Shown here piece by piece: positions 45,299 through 55,424 of a stretch of 64,000 nt of DNA; within the stretch, counting starts at the first letter, position 1; each line of letters starts with the position of its first letter. A program made the position numbers and the translations under genes. The notes beneath the pieces are model-generated. The model was not told the origin of the DNA and did no database searches. It was given only the letters and a program-made list of their open reading frames with translations. The stretch is from Glaciimonas sp. PAMC28666 (GTDB lineage: Bacteria; Pseudomonadota; Gammaproteobacteria; Burkholderiales; Burkholderiaceae_D), in assembly GCF_016917355.1 (NCBI RefSeq), contig NZ_CP070304.1, positions 2,418,001-2,482,000 of the forward strand, read 5' to 3'.

Positions 45299-48002
45299 CT
45301 GTGAGTGTGGCGTTTTCAGGGAAAAGAAAGCGCTTATACATGAGCTTTTCGATTTCATTGGCAGGCACAGGTCGGGAAATATAATAGCCTTGAATTTCGT
45401 TACAGGATAGTTCCTGCAATATATGAAGCTGTTCAAGCGTTTCCACGCCCTCAGCAACGACGCGCATGTTTAAGACATGCGCCATGGAAATGATCGCCAT
45501 AAAAAATACTTCGCCCTCCTTGCCGTCACCCAATTTTGCGGTGAAGGCGCGGTCGACTTTCAGAATGTCGAGATCCAGCCGTTGTAGCTGCGACAGCGAC
45601 GAATACCCGGTACCAAAATCATCCAGCAGCAGTTTGATACCCAATGACTTAAGCGCCGCAAGTTGCGTGAATATCGCCTGATCTTCGCCCATCATGCAAG
45701 ATTCCGTGAGCTCGACTTCGACCAGCGACGGATCAATCTCATAGCGATGCATATGCGATGCCAGCACCGTGTCAAAATTTCCCTGATTGAACTGCGGTGA
45801 CGAGACGTTGATTGACACCGGTACGAGCGGTACATTGTCTGCTTTCCAGCGAGCTAACTGAGCACACGCCTTTTTGACAACCAGTTCGCCGAGTTTGACA
45901 ATGAGCCCAGTCTCTTCGGCCAGAGGTATGAACTCATCCGGCTGGACCATTCCACGGGTTGGATGGACCCAGCGCACCAGTGCTTCAAGGCTGCGAAGCT
46001 CACCGCTGGCAGTATCTACCCGCGGCTGATAATAAAGGACGAATTCGTCACTTTCAATGGCTGAGCGCAACCCTTGCTCATTGTTCAGTCGGACTACCAA
46101 ATTTTGAGATAGTTGCGGTCGGAAGAACTGATAGCTGGCTTTGCCATTTGCTTTTGCAGCATACATGGCAATGTCGGCATGCTTAATCAGCGTCTCAACG
46201 TCGTCGCCATCTTTTGGAAAGATACTGATACCAATCGATGCGCACACAACATGGCTGCTTTGGCCAGATAGAAAGAAGGGCTTTCTAAGGGCCGCTATGA
46301 CCCGTTGGCTGACACTTTCGACCATGGCAGTATCGTCGGGGCTTTCAAGAATAATGGTGAATTCATCGCCGCCAAGGCGTACCACATTGTCACAAGGACG
46401 AATGACCGAACGAAGGCGCGCGGCGGCCGCTTGCAGCAATTCATCGCCGGCTGCGTGGCCCATTGTGTCGTTAATATTCTTGAAATCATCCAGATCAACG
46501 AATAGTAAGGCTAACGAAGTCTGTCCGTTGCGTGCGCGGTTGATCGCCAGTGGCAAAAACTCCATTAACCAATGACGATTGGGGAGGGCGGTTAATGCAT
46601 CCGAATTTGCCATGACTAATAGCGCTTGTTCATGCGCTTTGTTTTCGCTTATATCGCGCAAGGTGAGTGCTAACCCAGCGTTTGAACGCATCATTTTTCG
46701 ATGCACCCAGGTCATTTTCAGAGGGCTTTCAGGGGGAATTAAAAAATCGTCCTCGTAAAAATTGAGTTTGATTGCTTCGACATAAGTCCGCATCAACTGT
46801 TCAAAATAAGAGCGGTTGGCGTACACGCTGGAAAGACGTCTTCCCATCAGCTCATCTCTTGACGACCCGTACTGTGCCGCCCCATGTTCGTTACAGTCGA
46901 CGATAATAAAGTCGACAGGGTTGCCTCCGCGCCGACGTTGTATTGCAAGCATGAAGAAGCCTTCGGTGCCCCCTTCGCTGGAAATGCCATATGCCTCACG
47001 AACCTGCGTAAATTGATACTTGCGCCAGGCCAGCCGACCGGTGAAAAAGACGGCAATGAAAGCAAAAATCAGCACGCTGGCAATGCGACCCAACGCCAGC
47101 AACCTTTGCTCGTGGGAGATCGCTTGCAGAGGCAGCAGAACCTCATCTTCGGATAAACCGGCTACCGCCACAAGTGGATAGTTTTTGATGCGTTGCCACG
47201 CAACGATGCGCGAGCGGCCGTCGATGAATCGATTGCTCTCCACGTGTCGGAGGCCAAGCGCAGTTGTAATCACCGGTGAAGCTTTGTAGACCGTTGCGTT
47301 GGAACGGATGTTTTCGCCCATTCTTTTCGCCAGTACGACCCCGTCCATCGTTCGAAAGGCGAGAAAGCCATTTTTCCCGAGCGCTGCATCGACAGTCGGG
47401 CTATAAAAATATCCAGGCTCAACCGATACCATCACGATCCCGTCGAACGCGCCATCTTTAGCATTTAGTCGGCGGGAAAAGCGAATAATCATTTTCCCGG
47501 AGCCAGCGCCGATGGAGGGTTTGGTGATGACGAATTGGTTGTTGTCACTTTTTTGAAGGATCAGGAAATAATCACGCTGCGCCAGGTTTACTCTGTTCCG
47601 CGGTAAAGTGGTGCTGACAATGTCGCCGTGGCGGTTCGCAATGGTGACATACAACATGTCGGTGACGGGATAAAGACCCGCCCGCGTTTGATCTTCCAGT
47701 CTTAACGTGCCCCCGCCGGTCTCCCAGTAATATTTGAGATTGCGTGTAATTTGGTCGATTTGCTCAAGCGGTCGTGCGAGTTGTTCAGCATAGGCGCCGG
47801 ATAATAAAGCGACTTCTTTGGCGCCGTTCTTGAGAAGCGTCTGTTTTTGTTTTTCGATTTGAGAAGAAGTAATCTGCCAAATGGTGGCCGCAAGCACCAG
47901 GCCAATGATTGGCCAGATTGCGATGATGCGAAGCCTGCCTCGGAGAAATCCGAAACTTGTAGCCATTCGGCCAAGATGTTCAGTAGGGCGAATGATAGGC
48001 AT
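45285..48002 (-). CDS. Membrane Cache-PAS-GGDEF-EAL protein
   Basis: 905-aa c-di-GMP enzyme. First membrane helix about 25-45, periplasmic Cache sensor about 50-300, second helix about 308-325, PAS-like domain about 335-450 (VDCNEHGAAQYGSSRDELMGR.. LALTLRDISENKAHEQAL), GGDEF domain about 460-625 and EAL domain about 635-890. LGGDEF and its inhibitory RxxD (RPCD) are intact, as are LEALVRW, ELTES, DDFGTGYSSL, KVDRAF and EGVET, so both activities are possible. It is the second Cache-GGDEF-EAL protein in this window. Confidence 0.95.
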   Translation of the reverse strand: MPIIRPTEHLGRMATSFGFLRGRLRIIAIWPIIGLVLAATIWQITSSQIEKQKQTLLKNGAKEVALLSGAYAEQLARPLEQIDQITRNLKYYWETGGGTLRLEDQTRAGLYPVTDMLYVTIANRHGDIVSTTLPRNRVNLAQRDYFLILQKSDNNQFVITKPSIGAGSGKMIIRFSRRLNAKDGAFDGIVMVSVEPGYFYSPTVDAALGKNGFLAFRTMDGVVLAKRMGENIRSNATVYKASPVITTALGLRHVESNRFIDGRSRIVAWQRIKNYPLVAVAGLSEDEVLLPLQAISHEQRLLALGRIASVLIFAFIAVFFTGRLAWRKYQFTQVREAYGISSEGGTEGFFMLAIQRRRGGNPVDFIIVDCNEHGAAQYGSSRDELMGRRLSSVYANRSYFEQLMRTYVEAIKLNFYEDDFLIPPESPLKMTWVHRKMMRSNAGLALTLRDISENKAHEQALLVMANSDALTALPNRHWLMEFLPLAINRARNGQTSLALLFVDLDDFKNINDTMGHAAGDELLQAAAARLRSVIRPCDNVVRLGGDEFTIILESPDDTAMVESVSQRVIAALRKPFFLSGQSSHVVCASIGISIFPKDGDDVETLIKHADIAMYAAKANGKASYQFFRPQLSQNLVVRLNNEQGLRSAIESDEFVLYYQPRVDTASGELRSLEALVRWVHPTRGMVQPDEFIPLAEETGLIVKLGELVVKKACAQLARWKADNVPLVPVSINVSSPQFNQGNFDTVLASHMHRYEIDPSLVEVELTESCMMGEDQAIFTQLAALKSLGIKLLLDDFGTGYSSLSQLQRLDLDILKVDRAFTAKLGDGKEGEVFFMAIISMAHVLNMRVVAEGVETLEQLHILQELSCNEIQGYYISRPVPANEIEKLMYKRFLFPENATLTEKTG

Positions 48003-48237
48003 TACAATGTTTTTCGTTTGGGCGAGCTTGGTGCTATTGGCATAAAAGATCGTTTTTTTGGTTTAGAGTTTCAGCCGGAAACGTTTTTAAATAGTTCTAT
48101 TTGGAAAGATTAGCACGCGCTGAACTTTTTTTCCGGAGAATTTGACGGGAAATGACATCGTCGAATCATTTGATCAATTATCCGGCCGCTTTGTACCTGA
48201 TTTTTAACCTTTATAAGACGCGATTGGCGTTCGTACT

Positions 48238-49149
<912 letters not shown>

Positions 49150-49801
49150 CACCTGGCCATTCTTTTGAAGCAGAAACTGCGCGCTACTAAGTCCCGGATC
49201 ATGCTGCTTGACGAGTTATTTGAGTGGCTGCGAAGTCAGCACTGGAGCGGCTGAGCTAAGGCACTCAGCCTGGCGTGGGATCGTGTTTGATCCGAACCGA
49301 TTGATCCGCCGTTCAAATGGTGATCTTAAGCTCCGCACGGCGTTCGTCAAATACTTCGTTCGGGAAAGCCGACTTAATACAACAATTATCAACTAAGTAA
49401 TTTATTTGCTATGTTGAGCGCGTCAGACAGGCGCATGCTTCTCATCGAATTCATTCGTTCCCTATTTTTTTCAGGCCTTTTTCAACGGAACCGTTGAGAG
49501 GCTGTGCACATCCGTGAGCTGCACAGTCTATTTTCTGCCTAATTAATTAGCATATTTATTGTTTTTATGCAATTTCTCATAAGAAAATTAATTATTTTTA
49601 TTTCTCGTGGTTTTTTTGAGACGTATTCGCATGCAGCATAATGTTGAGCCTAAGAAATCTTGTAGAATGCCATTTCAATACGTTTTATTGAACTTGGGCA
49701 CTAAAATTTGGATGTGCGCCGTAGGCCGGCGTATACATTTGGCCGCTAGTGCGTCTGCAACATTAAGCCTTTCAGGCTTGTATCTCAGGTTGAATTACCT
49801 C
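49150..49801. other. Long upstream region of the capsule operon
   Basis: About 650 bases. After the galE remnant comes a stretch with no recognisable gene (a 62-codon frame at 49208-49396 matches no family I know), then AT-rich DNA (about 49540-49610) likely to hold the wza promoter. The wza frame is open further upstream to 49607, but the signal peptide places the start at 49802. Confidence 0.5.
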
Positions 49802-50974
49802 ATGTATTTCTTGTCCAGGACCGCCATTAAACGGTGGGGTATCGTCATCGGGTTAATTCCCTTGTTATCTGCCTGCGCGTACGCTCCTGGCATGCGCATG
49901 GACAAGCAAAATGTATCTCAGACGCTATCCGATCAAGATCGTGAGCAAGCCTCGCAATCAGCGGCCCCTGGCGTTACGCCGGTTCTGAAATCCATTACGC
50001 CGCAGTTGTTGCAAGCAGACAAGATTACTCGTGAGAAACAGGCAAGTCAAGATATTAGCCAACTGGTCGCTACGCCGATGCCCTATTTGATCGGTAGCGG
50101 CGATGTCCTTTCTATCGTGGTGTGGGATCATCCTGAACTTTCCACTCCGGTGATGACTAGTTCGACCACAATCAGCGCTGCCGGGGCCTCTGACGTCGGC
50201 GCTACGAATACCCCCGGGTTTGTGGTTGATCAGGATGGATTGGTGCAGTTTCCGTATGCGGGTCCACTCAAACTGGCTGGACTGACCGAGGCACAAGCAC
50301 GCACGCTGTTGACCCGGCAACTGAAGAACTATCTGAAAAAGCCGGACCTTACGCTACGCGTCCAGGCCTATCGTAGCAAACGTATCTATATCGATGGCGA
50401 AGTCAAAACGCCGGGCATTCAGAGTATTAATGATTTGCCGATGACGTTGATGGAGGCGGTGAGCCGCGCAGGCGGCTTCCTGCCGACGGGCGATCAAAGT
50501 CAGATAGACGTCAGCCGGGCCGGAACTACCTATCGGGTGAATCTTCCACAACTCCTGGATAAAGGCATCAATCCTGCCAGCATTTTGTTGAAAAATGGTG
50601 ACGTTGTGCGCGTCATTGCGCGAGAGGAAAGCAAGGTATTCGTACTGGGCGAAGTGACTCGTCCAACGACGCTGACGCTGCGCAATGGGCGGCTTACGCT
50701 CAATGAAGCGCTGGGCGACGCTGGCGGTCTCAATCAATTAAGCGCCGAGGGCCGGCAAGTGTATGTCGTGCGCAATGCAGCGGACATGCATCCGATCATC
50801 TACAACCTTGACGCTCGCTCCCCGGTGGCGCTGGCGCTGGCTGAAAATTTTGAGCTCAAAGCCAAAGACGTCGTCTATGTTGACGCTTCCTCGCTTGCCA
50901 ACTGGGCGCGCGTGATCGCGCTGCTAGTGCCTAGCGCCCAATCCTTAACCGGTGCGGTGCAGGTCACCAAATGA
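49802..50974 (+). CDS. wza: Polysaccharide export outer-membrane lipoprotein, Wza-like
   Basis: 390 aa from the ATG at 49802, chosen because it gives a proper lipoprotein signal with lipobox LSAC (Cys25); the open frame extends 65 codons upstream without a signal peptide. A polysaccharide-export domain (about 95-215: YLIGSGDVLSIVVWDHPEL.. DGLVQFPYAGPLKLAGLTEAQA) is followed by SLBB domains (IYIDGEVKTPG.., VFVLGEVTRPTTLTL). It forms the octameric outer-membrane channel for the capsule or EPS. It overlaps wzb by ATGA. Confidence 0.92.
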   Translation: MYFLSRTAIKRWGIVIGLIPLLSACAYAPGMRMDKQNVSQTLSDQDREQASQSAAPGVTPVLKSITPQLLQADKITREKQASQDISQLVATPMPYLIGSGDVLSIVVWDHPELSTPVMTSSTTISAAGASDVGATNTPGFVVDQDGLVQFPYAGPLKLAGLTEAQARTLLTRQLKNYLKKPDLTLRVQAYRSKRIYIDGEVKTPGIQSINDLPMTLMEAVSRAGGFLPTGDQSQIDVSRAGTTYRVNLPQLLDKGINPASILLKNGDVVRVIAREESKVFVLGEVTRPTTLTLRNGRLTLNEALGDAGGLNQLSAEGRQVYVVRNAADMHPIIYNLDARSPVALALAENFELKAKDVVYVDASSLANWARVIALLVPSAQSLTGAVQVTK

Positions 50975-51408
50975 TTAAGAACATTCTGGTCATTTGCATC
51001 GGCAACATCTGCCGCAGCCCTATTGCTGAAGGGCTGCTGAAGCACGCTTTGCCGGAAACCTCGGTGCGATCTGCTGGAATCGGGGCGATGATTGGTCATC
51101 CCGCAGATCCATTTGCAGTTCAGCTTACTCAGGAGCAGGGCATTGATATTAACGCCCATCGTGCTCAGAGTTTGGCGGCGTGGATGGTCAACGAGGCCGA
51201 TATCATCTTAACGATGGACCTGGAACAAAAACGATTCATCGAACAAAAATATACGACATCCAAAGGCAAGGTCTTCCGTTTAGGGGAATTTGATAAGTAT
51301 GACATTCCCGATCCGTACCGGGAGAGTCTGGACGTTTTTCGTCAGACCTATGGCCTTATTGCGCAAGGCGTTGACGCGCTGGTTAAGCGCCTCGTACATA
51401 TCAATTAA
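50971..51408 (+). CDS. wzb: Low-molecular-weight protein-tyrosine phosphatase, Wzb-like
   Basis: 145-aa cytosolic phosphatase with the P-loop CIGNICRS (Cys9, Arg15; CX5R) and the general-acid loop IPDPYRES. It dephosphorylates the tyrosine kinase Wzc encoded next, giving the cycle needed for chain assembly. The start overlaps the wza stop (ATGA) and wzc starts 25 bases after its stop. Confidence 0.95.
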   Translation: MIKNILVICIGNICRSPIAEGLLKHALPETSVRSAGIGAMIGHPADPFAVQLTQEQGIDINAHRAQSLAAWMVNEADIILTMDLEQKRFIEQKYTTSKGKVFRLGEFDKYDIPDPYRESLDVFRQTYGLIAQGVDALVKRLVHIN

Positions 51409-51433
51409 TAGAACCGTTTAAATAGTCATCACG

Positions 51434-53653
51434 ATGAATCAACCCATTCAGCAATTAGTTCCCATTAACATCCCGGACGATGACGAAATCGATCTGGCAA
51501 CTTACCTCGATATTCTTTTAGATAATTGCTGGCTAATCGCCAGTATCACGTTGGTGATTGCTCTACTGGGAACCGCATACGCGTTTATTGCCAAACCTAT
51601 TTACGAAGCCAACATGATGGTGCAGGTTGAGGATAGCCCCAACTCGTCCAAGAATATCCTGGGTGATATGTCATCAATGTTCGACGTTAAAACGGCGGCG
51701 TCATCGGAAATGGAAATTCTCCGTTCGCGTATGGTGGTAGCGCATGCTGTCGACAATCTGCGGCTGAACGTTTCGGTACATCCAAAATATTTCCCAATGG
51801 TGGGATCCTGGCTTGCTGGCGGTAACAAAAAACTGTCTGAGCCTGGGCTATTCGGTTATGGCGGCTACGCATGGGGCGCTGAAAAAATTGATGTTTCTAC
51901 ATTCATCGTGCCAGAATTTCTGGAGGGCCGGGAATTTGTGCTCACAGTCGGGGCCAATGGACAATACACGGTCAATGAAAGCAAAGACGATCTTAGATTA
52001 AAAGGCAGTGTTGGATCCACGCTGAAAGTTAGTGAAGAAGGCGGCAACATAGAGCTGCGCGTCGACCGCATATCGGCTCGCCCGGGCACCCAATTTATAT
52101 TGAGCGCGACCTCTCGTTTAGGTGCCATCGAAAAACTACAAAATGCCATGGGCATTGGCGAAAGAGGCAAGCAGTCTGGCATTATTAACGTCACGTTGGA
52201 AGGCACAAACCCCACGCTAACCAGCAACATACTGAACGAAATCGGTCGCGAATACGTCCGTCAGAACGTAGAGCGCAAATCGGCAGAAGCAGAAAAATCA
52301 CTTAGCTTCCTGGATCAGCAACTCCCGGCTCTAAAGCGTCAGCTGGAACAGTCCGAGACTAAATTTAATCAATTCCGGAACATCAGCGGGACGGTTGATT
52401 TAGGCGAAGAGGGCAAAATGTTGTTGCAGCAATCCGTCGCCGCTCAAACCAAATTGATTGAGCTGAAGCAGAAAAGAGAAGAGTTGCTGGTCCGCTTTAC
52501 GCCCGCGCATCCGGCCGTGGTAGGAATAGATAGCCAGATGAAAGAAATAACGGCCGAAATGCAGGCAATCGTCACGCAAATTAAACAGCTGCCATTAGTC
52601 GAGCAAGATGTACTGCGTCTAACCCGCGACGTTAAATTGAACACCGATTTATACACGGCGTTATTAAACAGTGCCCAGCAACTGCGCCTGGTCAAGGCAG
52701 GAAAAATAGGAAACGTGCGCCTGGTGGATGCAGCCATGGTACCGGAACACTCGATCAAACCTAACCGGCCGATGGTGATGTTGGTCGCGTTATTGATCGG
52801 TTTGTTTTCTGGTGTGGTCGCCGCATTTATTAAAAAATCGCTGTTCGGTGGTATCAGCGATGCCCATGATATTGAGCAAAATCTTGGCCTCACCGTATAT
52901 GCAAATATACCGCACAGCAAGCAGCAGGAATCTTTGTATCAGCGTGTGCTTGCCAGGTCCCCACAAAATTCCGTATTAGCGCAAATCGATCCTGCCGATA
53001 CGGCGATCGAAAGTCTGCGAAGCTTCCGCACCTCTTTACAATTTTCGATGCTGGACGCAAAAAATAATATTATCCTGATCACGGGCCCGACACCGGGCCT
53101 GGGGAAATCATTTGTCTCTGTCAATATCGCTGCCGTGTTGGCGGTCGCAGGGAAAAAAGTTTTGCTGATTGATGCTGACTTACGCAAAGGATATTTGCAT
53201 CAGTACTTTGGTTTTGGTCGGGACAACGGTCTCTCGGAACTCGTTGCCGGTTCCTGCACACTGGAACAAGTGGTGCATACAAGCGTCGTAACAAATGTCG
53301 ACTTTATCGCCACGGGCCGCTTGCCTCCAAATCCGGCTGAATTGTTATTGCACGAGAATATGGCGCAATTTCTCCAATCCTTATCCGGCAGCTACGATTA
53401 CATCCTGATAGACACGCCACCTGTTCTGGCTGTTTCGGACACCCTGATACTTGGACCGCTGGTCGGTGCGGTCTTTATGGTTACGCGTGCTGGACAAAGC
53501 ACCATCGGCGATATTAAAGAGTCGATCAAGCGATGCAGCTACACCGGAATTCCGGTGAAAGGCATATTGTTTAATGATATTAAGCGCCGACCGGGTAGCT
53601 ATGGATATGGCGCCAAGTACGGCAAATATCGGTACACCCAATATAAATATTGA
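51434..53653 (+). CDS. wzc: Polysaccharide co-polymerase / tyrosine autokinase, Wzc-like
   Basis: 739-aa BY-kinase. An N-terminal Wzz domain with two membrane helices (about 33-53 and 447-465) encloses a large periplasmic coiled-coil region, and the cytosolic kinase follows. Walker A GPTPGLGKS, Walker A' LLIDADLRKG and Walker B YILIDTPP are present. The C-terminus carries a cluster of seven tyrosines (GSYGYGAKYGKYRYTQYKY) for autophosphorylation. It works with Wza and Wzb in chain-length control and export. Confidence 0.96.
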   Translation: MNQPIQQLVPINIPDDDEIDLATYLDILLDNCWLIASITLVIALLGTAYAFIAKPIYEANMMVQVEDSPNSSKNILGDMSSMFDVKTAASSEMEILRSRMVVAHAVDNLRLNVSVHPKYFPMVGSWLAGGNKKLSEPGLFGYGGYAWGAEKIDVSTFIVPEFLEGREFVLTVGANGQYTVNESKDDLRLKGSVGSTLKVSEEGGNIELRVDRISARPGTQFILSATSRLGAIEKLQNAMGIGERGKQSGIINVTLEGTNPTLTSNILNEIGREYVRQNVERKSAEAEKSLSFLDQQLPALKRQLEQSETKFNQFRNISGTVDLGEEGKMLLQQSVAAQTKLIELKQKREELLVRFTPAHPAVVGIDSQMKEITAEMQAIVTQIKQLPLVEQDVLRLTRDVKLNTDLYTALLNSAQQLRLVKAGKIGNVRLVDAAMVPEHSIKPNRPMVMLVALLIGLFSGVVAAFIKKSLFGGISDAHDIEQNLGLTVYANIPHSKQQESLYQRVLARSPQNSVLAQIDPADTAIESLRSFRTSLQFSMLDAKNNIILITGPTPGLGKSFVSVNIAAVLAVAGKKVLLIDADLRKGYLHQYFGFGRDNGLSELVAGSCTLEQVVHTSVVTNVDFIATGRLPPNPAELLLHENMAQFLQSLSGSYDYILIDTPPVLAVSDTLILGPLVGAVFMVTRAGQSTIGDIKESIKRCSYTGIPVKGILFNDIKRRPGSYGYGAKYGKYRYTQYKY

Positions 53654-54156
53654 TATAGATGAGGCGGAAAGCAGATGTCGCTAAGCGGCGTGCTGCTTCC
53701 CTCTATGCGGCCTCGAAAAATGGTGGGAAAAATTTAGATATTTTGATCCGATACGTCTCGCTGAAGTCTGTCTTTGTTGCGTAGGCGCGATGACGGTCGA
53801 ATAGCGATTTGTATAGCATCGAGCGTACGTGTTCGAACCGTATTTTTCGCACGCTATAAATTGCAATGATGCAGCGGTACCTTGATTCAACCGAGTCCCC
53901 GAACAACGCCATAAAATCGCAATAAATTGAGATCAAATAAGCCATTTCCGCCACATTTGTTTCAACTTATTGGTTAAAAATTAAGTCTATAAAAAAACAA
54001 AATGATGAAAATTATTTTCACTCAAAAATATGACCATTCCTTGCACGCTGCGGTTCCATTTTTTTGCGTTCAACTGAGTATGTATCTTCGTAGGCTTCCA
54101 AGAGCCAACTACATGCCTGTCACGTCAAATGATACAAACGTGGATCGGAGAGGTTT
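53654..54156. other. Intergenic region before the biosynthesis genes
   Basis: About 500 bases, AT-rich from 53950 on. Short frames on the minus strand (53681-53954) resemble nothing I know and lack ribosome sites. GGAGAGG at 54146-54152 serves the next gene. I see no JUMPstart/ops element. Confidence 0.5.
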
Positions 54157-55317
54157 ATGATCTCGAGCCTGAGTATTGCCGGCACAGCTTTAGCTGCCGC
54201 ATCGGCAAGCTTCGTTGCAAGCGTAGTAATCGTTGCCTCACAAAAGTGGCACGGAAAACATTCGTTAGACCACGACGTCTCCGGTGTCCAAAAATTTCAT
54301 ACTGTCGCCGTACCCCGTGTGGGCGGAATTGCTGTCATAACGGGAATTACATTTACGTTGTTGCTGCTAACACTCACCGATCCATTTCTTGCTGCAGCTT
54401 CCGGCATACGGGATGCGTTCAAACTTTTGCTCGCGGCCAGCCCGATTTTTGTTGCCGGAACGGTGGAAGATTTGACGAAAAAAGTTTCTGTCAGAGCGCG
54501 ACTCGGCGCAAGCATTTTTTCTGCACTCCTCGCCAGCTGGCTCCTGGGAGCCACCATCGTTAGCCTGGATATCTGGGGTTTCGACACACTGCTAACAATC
54601 GCCCCGGTCGCCATTGTTGTGACAGCATTCGTAGTCGCCGGAGGAACCAACGCCATTAACATCATCGATGGCTTTCACGGAATTGCGGCGAGTACGGTCA
54701 TTATCATATTGTCTGCGATGGGATTTCTCGCCTGGATACAAGGGGACATGTTTGTCACCCAGCTCGCCGTGATCGGGGCCGCTGCGGCATTTGGTTTTTT
54801 GCTAGTGAACTATCCGACCGGACGGATATTTGTGGGGGATGGGGGAGCCTATCTTTTAGGGTTCTGGGTATCCGAAGTCGCGGTCTTGCTGTTAATAAGA
54901 AATCCATCCATCAATGCCTGGCAGCTCTTGGCGATCTGCGCCTACCCGGTAATTGAGGTTTTATTCAGCATCTATCGCAGAAGAATTATTCGAAAATCAG
55001 ACCCCGGGCACCCCGACTGTCTTCATCTTCACACGCTCATTTATCGCCGTCTGGTGTGTCGGTTACTACGTCCTAATCCGAGTAAACCCTGGATCAGAAA
55101 TGCCACGGTAGTTTGTTTTGTCGGAACATGGATCGCGGTGATGGCAGTCGCCTCGCTATTGCTAGGCAGTACCATTGTTGGCGCTGTGGCTGTGGTGCTG
55201 GCACAGATTGGATTATATCTGGTGGTCTATGCACGCTTGGTGCGGGGGCGGTGGCGCGCGATTCAGATATCCGGAGTTGACTTGTCGATTATTGCAAATG
55301 GTGGACGAAATGAATGA
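54157..55317 (+). CDS. Glycosyltransferase family 4 (MraY/WecA-like) initiating transferase
   Basis: 386-aa integral membrane sugar-phosphate transferase with about ten helices. It has WecA/MraY-family signatures: VPRVGGIAV, the acidic pair region GTVEDL, NAINIIDGFHGIA, IFVGDGGAYLLGF and the His-rich loop HPDCLHLHTLIYRR. It would attach the first sugar-1-phosphate (often GlcNAc or a deoxy-HexNAc) to undecaprenyl phosphate and start the repeat unit. A strong ribosome site (GGAGAGG) precedes the ATG. Confidence 0.92.
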   Translation: MISSLSIAGTALAAASASFVASVVIVASQKWHGKHSLDHDVSGVQKFHTVAVPRVGGIAVITGITFTLLLLTLTDPFLAAASGIRDAFKLLLAASPIFVAGTVEDLTKKVSVRARLGASIFSALLASWLLGATIVSLDIWGFDTLLTIAPVAIVVTAFVVAGGTNAINIIDGFHGIAASTVIIILSAMGFLAWIQGDMFVTQLAVIGAAAAFGFLLVNYPTGRIFVGDGGAYLLGFWVSEVAVLLLIRNPSINAWQLLAICAYPVIEVLFSIYRRRIIRKSDPGHPDCLHLHTLIYRRLVCRLLRPNPSKPWIRNATVVCFVGTWIAVMAVASLLLGSTIVGAVAVVLAQIGLYLVVYARLVRGRWRAIQISGVDLSIIANGGRNE

Positions 55318-55424
55318 GTCAGTATTTTAGGGATACTTCGTTCGTAACTTTCTAACCTGATCCAAGGAAATTTCGTGCATTAAAGCATGAAACTAAACAT
55401 AGTATCAAAAGCGAAAACATTTCC

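Noticed and set aside
53703-53954. Small gene on the minus strand between wzc and the GT4 gene
   Set aside because: No ribosome site, no recognisable domain, and stacked overlapping frames suggest chance openness.
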